Position numbers and translations under genes: made by a program. The notes under the pieces were generated by a model, which was not told the origin of the DNA, did no database searches, and saw nothing but the letters and a program-made list of their open reading frames with translations. DNA of 6,686 nucleotides from Planctomycetota bacterium (GTDB lineage Bacteria; Planctomycetota; Brocadiia; JAJRTI01). Numbering within the stretch: the stretch's first letter is position 1; every line of letters begins with the position of its first letter. Of the stretch, positions 1-5,420 are shown one piece after another. The stretch is taken from the NCBI GenBank assembly GCA_024278415.1, contig JAJRTI010000514.1, positions 1-6,686 of the forward strand, read 5' to 3'.

Positions 1-32
1 CGGCCTGCGGCCGCAACCCTGGGCTAGAAGCC

Positions 33-80
33 GGAAGCCCGTTGGGCTTCCAAACAGCGTTGCGTCAAGCGGAAACGCTG
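33..80. repeat. Two adjacent hairpins
   Basis: The first is a perfect 8-bp stem, GGAAGCCC at 33-40 with GGGCTTCC at 44-51, closed by a 3-nt loop. The second is a 7-bp stem, CAGCGTT at 55-61 with AACGCTG at 74-80, around a 12-nt loop. Neither is followed by a T-run on either strand, so a rho-independent terminator is not supported. They look like part of a REP-like intergenic element. Confidence 0.55.
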
Positions 81-163
81 TCCATCGAACTCGCGCACGT
101 TCATGGGGCCAACGGCTGTTGCAATCGGCTGAAGTGTTACGGCCTGTCTTCCTTGCATCTGCA

Positions 164-192
164 CCTGCCTGCGCCGCCGCGCGGCAGGCAGG
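164..192. repeat. GC-rich inverted repeat
   Basis: CCTGCCTGC at 164-172 is the exact reverse complement of GCAGGCAGG at 184-192. This gives a 9-bp stem around an 11-nt GC-rich loop that could pair further with the stem in alternative registers. No T-tract follows on either strand. The function is unknown; a REP-like element is the simplest reading. Confidence 0.55.
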
Positions 193-274
193 CCCGACTG
201 GACTCGTGAGAAATGCGGGGTAGTGCTGCATTCCGTAGATTCGGCCAGTGTTTCTGAGACAACTGAAAGCCGCT

Positions 275-337
275 CGTTCGTAGTACGACCCGTAAGGGCC
301 TCCCGTCAGGCGACCCTTACGGGTCGCACTGCGAACG
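275..337. repeat. 63-nt near-perfect palindrome downstream of the last gene
   Basis: Two 24-nt arms (275-298 and 314-337) are reverse complements at 22 of 24 positions and flank a 15-nt loop. The inner 13 bp, CGACCCGTAAGGG at 286-298 against 314-326, are perfect. As RNA from the minus strand, one of the two mismatches becomes a U-G wobble. It begins about 50 nt beyond the isomerase stop codon, where it could protect the 3' end of the mRNA or help stop transcription. No U-tract follows, so it is not a classical intrinsic terminator. It may equally be a mobile REP-type palindrome. Confidence 0.75.
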
Positions 338-389
338 CCTTTGCTTCCGGCAACGCCATTATGGCTGAGGCCCGGGACATCCGACCGCC

Positions 390-1226
390 TCATCCCGCCG
401 CGAGCAGCGCCTTGATGAAACCGATGGCTTGGACTTGGGCCAGCACTTTCTCGTCGCCTCGCCACGGAATAGAGGGGATGTGCTCAACCGCCAGAAGCCC
501 ATCGTATCCCACCCTCTGTAGGGCCTTCAAGGCTCCTGCAATGTCCACCTCGCCTTCGCCCAGAGGCGCTTCCACGATCTTCTCGCTATGGCTTTGCGTT
601 CGGAGATCTCGCACGTGCACTAGGTAGATCCGATCGGCCAGTTGCTCAACACATCGAGCCAGGTCGTCGCCGGTGTAGTGCAGACAGCCCATGCAAAACG
701 TCAGGCCATTCGCCGGCGAAGGCACGGCATCAAAGAGCTTCTTGTAGCTCTGGCAGTTGTTCAAGAGGATTCCCGGAATCCGGTGCCCATGAGTCGCGAT
801 GCGCATGCCCACCTGTTCGGCCGCGAGGACGACCTGCTCGTACACCTGGAAGAACCGCGCCCATCGACTTTCGTCTTCGCGAGGATCTCCCGACGCCTCC
901 ACCCAGGGAAAGACAGCCGCCGTCCGGATGCCCACGTCGGCCAGGATGCGCAGGTTCTCACAGAGATCCGCCACCTTCTCCGGCTCCTCGCCGAGGAAGG
1001 CCTCGGCGGTCAGCCCTGGGAATCCCATGGCCACGGAGCCCTTCAGACCTCCTTCCTCCAGTCTGCGCACGCAGCTCCTAAGGAGGCCCTCCGAAACGAC
1101 GCCCTTGCCGGCCTCATACATGCCGTGCAGCGGGACGGTCACATCATGAACTCCGAGCCCATCACACAATTTGAACAACTGGTCCCAGTCGTTGCCGGCG
1201 ATCCCAGCGTCGAGCGAAATCTTCAA
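390..1226 (-). CDS. Sugar phosphate isomerase/epimerase-like TIM-barrel protein
   Basis: A 278-residue protein resembling the AP-endonuclease-2-like TIM-barrel family (xylose isomerase-like, PF01261 type). Members isomerise, epimerise or dehydrate sugars and often bind a divalent metal. No signal peptide is visible, so it is probably cytoplasmic. Visible family-like elements are IATHGH (143-148, two His), FCMGCLHYTGDD (177-188), IYLVHVRDL (200-208), PLGEGEVDI (221-229) and LLAVEHIP (244-251, with a Glu in the position of a barrel-end metal ligand). The segment 174-229 is reminiscent of mannonate dehydratase UxuA, but the protein is much shorter than UxuA (about 350-390 residues), so that name is not given. 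The start is a TTG, chosen because AAGGAG lies 7 nt upstream and the product then opens with a typical first beta strand (KISLDAG). It is the last gene of the cluster, 116 bp after the GH51 gene. The exact substrate cannot be told. Confidence 0.85.
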   Translation of the reverse strand: MKISLDAGIAGNDWDQLFKLCDGLGVHDVTVPLHGMYEAGKGVVSEGLLRSCVRRLEEGGLKGSVAMGFPGLTAEAFLGEEPEKVADLCENLRILADVGIRTAAVFPWVEASGDPREDESRWARFFQVYEQVVLAAEQVGMRIATHGHRIPGILLNNCQSYKKLFDAVPSPANGLTFCMGCLHYTGDDLARCVEQLADRIYLVHVRDLRTQSHSEKIVEAPLGEGEVDIAGALKALQRVGYDGLLAVEHIPSIPWRGDEKVLAQVQAIGFIKALLAAG

Positions 1227-1233
1227 AGCGTCT

Positions 1234-1239
1234 CTCCTT
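1234..1239 (-). promoter_or_regulatory. Ribosome binding site deciding a TTG start
   Basis: On the minus strand AAGGAG (1239 to 1234) precedes the TTG at 1226-1224 by 7 nt. This is the best Shine-Dalgarno match near the N-terminus and is what identifies the unusual TTG as the start of the isomerase-like gene. Confidence 0.8.
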
Positions 1240-1306
1240 CGTAAAACGTAAAGGTGTCAAGCGTAAAAGGAGTTGCCCGCTCGTCTCACGCATCACGCAT
1301 CACGAC
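1240..1306. repeat. Seven-base periodic intergenic repeats
   Basis: Two blocks of degenerate heptanucleotide repeats fill the gap between the GH51 and isomerase genes. Block one reads CGTAAAA (1240-1246), CGTAAAG (1247-1253), GTGTCAA (1254-1260), one extra G, then CGTAAAA (1262-1268). Block two reads TCACGCA (1286-1292), TCACGCA (1293-1299), TCACGAC (1300-1306). The periodicity is exact within each block. It is too short and lacks the spacer structure for CRISPR. Function is unknown; such repeats usually arise by slippage or belong to dispersed intergenic elements. Confidence 0.65.
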
Positions 1307-1307
1307 A

Positions 1308-1326
1308 CAGCCCACGTGAAGGGCTG
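1308..1326. repeat. Short hairpin just after the GH51 stop codon
   Basis: CAGCCC at 1308-1313 pairs with GGGCTG at 1321-1326 around a 7-nt loop, 17 nt beyond the GH51 stop on the minus strand. There is no U-tract, so termination is doubtful. It might trim or stabilise the mRNA between the GH51 and isomerase genes. Confidence 0.4.
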
Positions 1327-1342
1327 CGACGCCGGAATCGCT

Positions 1343-3397
1343 TCAGCGAATCTCGAGCGCGGTCAGAGAACACTTCGGCAGCGTGATGCGCCAACCGGCG
1401 TCAGCTCTGCGGACCCGCGTCTCAACAAGCCGCACTTCCGGCTTGGGGCCGAGGTTCGTCGCCCATGGCGTGGACCCGACCAGGCTCCACGCCGCGGCCC
1501 GGGAGTCTGCGCGGGGCGGGCGGCCCTTCACGACGATGGTAGTCGGCACGTCCGTATCGAAATTCGTGTTGACAATCATGAGCGTCACCGTGCCGTCCGC
1601 GCGTTTGGCCGCGTTCACCGTGAGGTCAGGCACCGCGCCAAAGTTGGCCGGGCGGAACTCATACACGCTCTTGAGCCGGTAGTAGGCGCGGCCGCTGATC
1701 GGATCCGCTCCGCCGTCCTTGCCGTGGCGGCGAGCCATGATGACAATCTGGTCCGTATCGGCAAGCGTGACGTAGTTGACCGTGACCTCCGTCCAGTCGG
1801 TGTCGCCTCGCACGTAGCCAGCATAGGTGCAGGATCGCGTGACGTTGTATCCGCGTCCGTCGCCCACTTGGAATCCCGCTCCTCGGCCGGTCTTGAGGCC
1901 GACCGTCTTGATCTCGCCCGTCACCCGGTAGCCGGTGCGCGGCTTGGCCGGGAGCTTGATGCTCGCGTGGTAGTAGTTGGTGTCCTTCCCGGCGAACTCC
2001 GCGACGACGGTTTGCCCATCGGCCTGCTGTTTCACGAGCGGATTGCGTGTGGTTCGCCATTGGTAATCTGCCGGGAGGAGATTCGCTTCGAGCAGTTTGA
2101 ATTCCGTCGGCTTGCCCGACCGCGCCCGCACACGCGCGATGCCGGGAAAGTCCCAGCCGCCGCAGGAGACGCGCGACGCGATGAGCGTGTCGCCGAAGTG
2201 TTCGTTGTAAAGCTGGTACACGTAGAAGTTGGCCTGCTTGACGAGCGGGTCGCCCTTGTGAACGTACCCGCGGACCATGCCCCAGTATTCATTGGCGAAT
2301 TGCCAGAAGTTTGCGAGCGCGATGTGATTGCGTGGCTGCATCATCACGCGGAGGTGCTCCGCGTTGCGAAGCGCGGTGCCGAGGGTTTGGCGATACGCGA
2401 CGGGTTTGCTCTGAACAAAGTGGCCGTTGTACTCGGTGATGGCCCACATCAAGTCGGTGCGGCCGGTCTCGGCCTCGACAAGCTCGTTGAGCCGGTCGTA
2501 AATCTGCTGAAGCTGAGCGCCGCAGGCGAGGCACGCCTGCATGAGGAGCCGCGACTTGTCAGGCGTTGTGTCGCCATAGAACCCTGGCAAATAGGTGTGC
2601 TCGATGCCGAAGTCCATCTGTTTGCCGGCAACGCGAAGGACCGTGCGATTCCACTTCTTCATTCCGTTTTGCATGACCGCGCCGAGCTTGATGCGCGGGT
2701 CCACGGCCTTCATAGCGGACTGATACTCGAGGTAGCGCCGCGCGTACTCTTCAGGCGGGAACACGCGCTTGGCCTTGCGGCCGCCCGTGGGGCGATGCTC
2801 GCCGTGGTAGGACTCGTTCCCGTATTCGAACCAGACAACGTTGTAGGGCTGCGGGTGGCCGTCGGCCGCGCGCACCGCGGCCCAATCGGTTCCCCCGTTG
2901 GGATTCTTGCCGTCGTTTGGCGCGTTCAGATACTCGACCAGATCGGCGCCGTCTGCCGCGGTCCCCCAGTACACCGCGACGGTGAGTATGGGAATCGCAT
3001 CCGTCTGCTCGCAGAACGTGAGGAATTCGGGCAGCCCAAACTTCTGGTTGGGGCGCTTCTCCAGAGGGCCGACGGTGAGCTTCCAGTTGTAGTTGTGCGA
3101 GCCGCATCCGCCCGGCCAGCGGTGCACGCTCACGCCCGCCTCCCGCGCGAGGGCGACGAACTCCGGCACGGGCCGCCTGCGGTCGGGATCCCAAATCCCC
3201 GCGCCTCGGTTGCCGTACTCGTCGCGATTTCTGCCCTGATACGCGAGCATGTTGTTCCCCAAGATCAGGCGATTGACCGGGCCGATCGCCTCGCCCGGGC
3301 GGACCTCGATGCGCGCCGGCTCGGCCGCCAGCGCTTGAAACGCCGCGCATGTGCATGAAAGGACGAGCGCCGTCAAGACCGTTGAGTCGCCGCGCAT
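1343..3397 (-). CDS. Secreted GH51-type alpha-L-arabinofuranosidase-like glycosidase with an inserted CBM-like domain
   Basis: A 684-residue enzyme of clan GH-A, closest by eye to GH51 alpha-L-arabinofuranosidases, which release terminal arabinofuranose from arabinan or arabinoxylan. Residues 1-25 form a signal peptide with a hydrophobic core and an ALA-A type cleavage region, so the enzyme is exported. The catalytic barrel shows HRWPGG (92-97), WFEYGNES (189-196) with the likely acid/base Glu195, IEHTY (265-269) and WAITEYN (318-324) with the likely nucleophile Glu322. A C-terminal beta-sandwich starts near 390 (YQLYNEHFGDTL at 394-405). It is interrupted at about 440-583 by a jelly-roll-like segment resembling a CBM4/9-type module (TDWTEV near 533-538, GRAYYRLKSV at 569-578), and resumes to the end (LTVNAAKRADGTVTLMIVN around 592-610). 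The ATG at 3397 is preferred over an in-frame TTG at 3436, because GGAG lies 9 nt upstream of the ATG and the signal peptide then starts cleanly. Substrate beyond the GH51-like fold is inferred; other GH-A furanosidase or xylosidase activities are possible. Confidence 0.85.
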   Translation of the reverse strand: MRGDSTVLTALVLSCTCAAFQALAAEPARIEVRPGEAIGPVNRLILGNNMLAYQGRNRDEYGNRGAGIWDPDRRRPVPEFVALAREAGVSVHRWPGGCGSHNYNWKLTVGPLEKRPNQKFGLPEFLTFCEQTDAIPILTVAVYWGTAADGADLVEYLNAPNDGKNPNGGTDWAAVRAADGHPQPYNVVWFEYGNESYHGEHRPTGGRKAKRVFPPEEYARRYLEYQSAMKAVDPRIKLGAVMQNGMKKWNRTVLRVAGKQMDFGIEHTYLPGFYGDTTPDKSRLLMQACLACGAQLQQIYDRLNELVEAETGRTDLMWAITEYNGHFVQSKPVAYRQTLGTALRNAEHLRVMMQPRNHIALANFWQFANEYWGMVRGYVHKGDPLVKQANFYVYQLYNEHFGDTLIASRVSCGGWDFPGIARVRARSGKPTEFKLLEANLLPADYQWRTTRNPLVKQQADGQTVVAEFAGKDTNYYHASIKLPAKPRTGYRVTGEIKTVGLKTGRGAGFQVGDGRGYNVTRSCTYAGYVRGDTDWTEVTVNYVTLADTDQIVIMARRHGKDGGADPISGRAYYRLKSVYEFRPANFGAVPDLTVNAAKRADGTVTLMIVNTNFDTDVPTTIVVKGRPPRADSRAAAWSLVGSTPWATNLGPKPEVRLVETRVRRADAGWRITLPKCSLTALEIR

Positions 3398-3406
3398 GTC
3401 GAGTGT

Positions 3407-3410
3407 CTCC
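3407..3410 (-). promoter_or_regulatory. Ribosome binding site of the GH51-like gene
   Basis: GGAG on the minus strand lies 9 nt before the ATG at 3397 and supports this start over the longer TTG start at 3436, which has no clear Shine-Dalgarno sequence. The 59-bp gap from GH29-like gene B contains no promoter I could defend. Confidence 0.65.
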
Positions 3411-3456
3411 GTGTTGAGTTCGAAACCGGGACGCAAACAGTCATTCTCGTCACAGT

Positions 3457-4386
3457 CTATTCCTTCCGCTCGCGGATTGCCTCGGCCAACTCCATCAACC
3501 GCTCGACCTGATCCGCGGGCAGTTTTCCCTCTCGGTCAGGCCCAAGGCCGAGTGTGAGGTTCGCGCCTCGGGAGGTGACTTCGCGGTAGTTGTTCAAGAG
3601 TTCCTCGAGAGGCCGGGGCTTTTCATTTGGATTCCAGAACCAACTGCCCACGATGGTGTCAATGACATCCGCGGGCGTGTAATAGGTCTTGCCACAACGC
3701 TCGACCCAGGGGTTGTGCCCTTCCGGTGGCGGGGGGGTGCGGCCTGGCTGATACACGTCCGTAGGCCACCAGCCGCACTGTCCGGGATCGTGCACCACCA
3801 CGAGGCAGTCTGGCTGAAGCGACTTCACGGTGTCATACGCCTGCTGGACTCGTTCGCGTGGGTAGTCGCCGCTGCCCAGGCCATCGTACCACATTGCCGC
3901 GATAGGACCGTACTGTGTCAGCAGTTCCCGTATCTGATTGAACGCGTGCTCGTACCATTCGTCCTCAGCCATGCCTTTGTCTCGCCGGTGCGCCATGTCC
4001 TGGGCCACGGTGTAGAGGAAGCACGGCGCGACGGCATGTTGGCGGCAGGCAGCAACAAACTCCGCGACCACGTCCGTGGGGTTTCCGCTCGCGGAGGCAT
4101 CATAGTCGGTATACCTGCTGTTCCACAGGGCGAACCCCAGCCAGTGCTTCACGGTCAGCACGGCATAGCGCATCCCAGCCTGCTTCGCCACGGCGACCCA
4201 CTGGTCTACATCCAGGTCTGTTGGACAGTAGATCTGCGCCGGGGGCAACGGGCCTTTTGTGAGGCTGCTCATGAGGCATGACGGCGCATCGCGGAACGTG
4301 TTGACATCGAAGTGGATGAACATGCCGAAGCGCATGTCTTCGTATCGAGCGACAATCTCCGTGCGTTGCGTTGCAGGTTCGGCCAT
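3457..4386 (-). CDS. Divergent GH29 alpha-L-fucosidase-like protein (copy B)
   Basis: A 309-residue cytoplasmic protein (no signal peptide) built on the GH29 catalytic barrel, whose members hydrolyse alpha-L-fucosides with retention. Visible elements are MRFGMFIHF (18-26) with the sugar-binding His25, DQWVAVAKQAG (61-71), VLTVKHWLGFALW (76-88), MWYDG (165-169) with the likely nucleophile Asp168, SWFW (248-251) and the typical final barrel segment around 270-302 (TSRGANLTLGLGPDREGKLP). The family motif KHHDGF is changed to KHWLGF, and the EW pair expected after NTF is absent (NTFRDAPS), so sugar contacts differ from known fucosidases. The protein lacks the C-terminal beta-sandwich of many GH29 enzymes (about 450 residues). 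It is a paralogue of copy A, with about half of aligned residues identical by eye. The ATG at 4386 has AAGGAG 6 nt upstream; the open frame runs 91 codons further back, but that part overlaps the oxidoreductase gene and is not protein-like. Confidence 0.85.
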   Translation of the reverse strand: MAEPATQRTEIVARYEDMRFGMFIHFDVNTFRDAPSCLMSSLTKGPLPPAQIYCPTDLDVDQWVAVAKQAGMRYAVLTVKHWLGFALWNSRYTDYDASASGNPTDVVAEFVAACRQHAVAPCFLYTVAQDMAHRRDKGMAEDEWYEHAFNQIRELLTQYGPIAAMWYDGLGSGDYPRERVQQAYDTVKSLQPDCLVVVHDPGQCGWWPTDVYQPGRTPPPPEGHNPWVERCGKTYYTPADVIDTIVGSWFWNPNEKPRPLEELLNNYREVTSRGANLTLGLGPDREGKLPADQVERLMELAEAIRERKE

Positions 4387-4392
4387 TGGACT

Positions 4393-4398
4393 CTCCTT
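4393..4398 (-). promoter_or_regulatory. Ribosome binding site overlapping the upstream stop codon
   Basis: AAGGAG (4398 to 4393, minus strand) shares its first two A's with the TAA stop (4399-4397) of the oxidoreductase gene and lies 6 nt before the ATG of GH29-like gene B. Ribosomes ending the first gene stand on the signal for the next, which suggests translational coupling. Confidence 0.75.
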
Positions 4399-5419
4399 AC
4401 GGTAGTAGCTCGTCGCTCTGTATTTCCCGGCGTTTTGCCACGGAAAGATACGCGGCCTCGGCCAGCGCGACCACTTTGAGGTTCTCCCGACCTGACGAAA
4501 GGAAGGGCTTGCCCTGATCGAGCGCATCGATGAAATGCGACATGGAATTGGCGAACGCGTCTGGAAACCAGGAGCCTTGAAACTTCGGCCGGATTTCCGT
4601 GGGAGCGCCAGCCGTGGTGATGCACAGATCCTCACTGTCGCCGCTGATGGCGCCAGCATCCCCCTGGATCACGATATCCTCGCGAGGGTGCGGCCGCGGC
4701 CGGTGTCCTCGGTAGCACCAGTTGTTGACAATGAGTCCCTGCACTCCATTCTTGAATCTGACAGAGAGCACGCAGAGGGCCTCCCCTTTGATTGTCGTCT
4801 GGGACGCGTCTTTACCTTGCAGGGCATAGGCCGATTCCCAGTCGCCGAACCAGTGCACCGCGAGCGCGCAGTGGTGGATACCCATCGCGGAGGTGATGAA
4901 CCGATCTTGCTGGATCGACCACCGGTCCCGGAGTTCAGCCCACGCCCTGTTTTCGATCTGGAAATAGTAGGGCTTGCCGATGTATTGGGGATCCCTCAGA
5001 TACGGCTCCATGGCCATGAACGCCGGAACAAAGAGCGAGTTCTGGTTCACCATCAGGGAGGCGCCATGCCGTTCCGCTATCTCCACGAGTTGTTTCGCTT
5101 CGGACAGGTACGGCACGAACGGTTTCTGCACGAACAGGGCGCGGCCCTGCTGGGATGCAAACTCGATGATGGGCTTCCTGATTTCGAAGGACTGGGGCAC
5201 GGCCACGTCGACGACCTTGACTTCCGGCATGGAGACCAACTCCCGAAAGTCCTCCACGGCCACGGGGAGACTCCATCGCTGTCGTGCCGTTTCCCGCTTC
5301 TCCGCGTCCAGTTCTGCGCCGCCAACGACTGTCAGACCTGCCTTGCGATACGCCTCCAGATGCGTATTGGCTATGCGTCCTAAACCGACAATTCCAATTC
5401 CCCAATCAGATCTGGCCAT
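4397..5419 (-). CDS. Gfo/Idh/MocA family NAD-type sugar oxidoreductase
   Basis: A 340-residue cytoplasmic dehydrogenase of the Gfo/Idh/MocA family, which oxidises or reduces hydroxyls of sugars, cyclitols or glycosides. The N-terminal Rossmann fold shows GIVGLGRIA (9-17), matching GxGxxA. It is followed by an acidic residue at the end of the second strand (Glu36 in GGAELD), which favours NAD(H) over NADP(H). The family's EKP motif appears as QKP (98-100), keeping the catalytic-type Lys99 but not the Glu. The C-terminal alpha/beta domain has MGIHH (179-183) where members usually carry G-x-H-x-x-D; the His is kept, while the Asp seems replaced by Ala185. The ATG at 5419 is chosen because AAGGAG lies 7 nt upstream and the Rossmann fold then begins at residue 7. 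The gene sits 1 bp after GH29-like gene A and 10 bp before copy B, so the three products probably act on the same sugar. Substrate unknown. Confidence 0.9.
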   Translation of the reverse strand: MARSDWGIGIVGLGRIANTHLEAYRKAGLTVVGGAELDAEKRETARQRWSLPVAVEDFRELVSMPEVKVVDVAVPQSFEIRKPIIEFASQQGRALFVQKPFVPYLSEAKQLVEIAERHGASLMVNQNSLFVPAFMAMEPYLRDPQYIGKPYYFQIENRAWAELRDRWSIQQDRFITSAMGIHHCALAVHWFGDWESAYALQGKDASQTTIKGEALCVLSVRFKNGVQGLIVNNWCYRGHRPRPHPREDIVIQGDAGAISGDSEDLCITTAGAPTEIRPKFQGSWFPDAFANSMSHFIDALDQGKPFLSSGRENLKVVALAEAAYLSVAKRREIQSDELLP

Positions 5420-5420
5420 T

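Larger units (their letters stand above)
1..389. other. Non-coding, palindrome-rich 3' flank of the gene cluster
   Basis: I see no convincing gene here. Open frames that enter from the right on the plus strand are antisense to the isomerase gene and have no ribosome binding site or recognisable protein. The stretch contains four inverted repeats (33-51, 55-80, 164-192 and 275-337), described separately. Such a density of hairpins between genes resembles the REP-like or scattered palindromic elements of many GC-rich environmental bacteria. Whether the left edge lies near another gene's end cannot be seen. Confidence 0.6.

Noticed and set aside
275..337. Classical rho-independent terminator
   Set aside because: The stem is strong but no T-run follows on either strand, so it is listed as a repeat only.
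1255..1260. Perfect TTGACA on the minus strand just before the isomerase-like gene
   Set aside because: The -10 position at 17-nt spacing would be GGAGAG, part of the ribosome binding site, so the transcript would start after the binding site. It is better seen as part of the heptad repeats.
1240..1306. CRISPR-like or tandem array
   Set aside because: The repeat unit is only 7 bases with no spacers and no cas genes are present.
1316..3358. A 680-codon open frame on the plus strand opposite the GH51-like gene
   Set aside because: Its product shows no domain or normal composition and it is antisense to a gene with clear catalytic motifs, signal peptide and ribosome binding site. Similar long antisense frames face every gene here (for example 642-1244, 4535-5383 and 5457-6404), a by-product of GC-rich codon use.
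3398..3456. Separate promoter for the GH51-like gene
   Set aside because: No -35/-10 pair with acceptable spacing was found in the 59-bp gap. Read-through from the operon promoter is simpler.
4387..4659. N-terminal extension of GH29-like copy B by 91 codons
   Set aside because: It overlaps the 3' part of the oxidoreductase gene in another frame, is rich in Arg, Ser and Pro, and the internal ATG has a strong binding site and matches the N-terminus of copy A.
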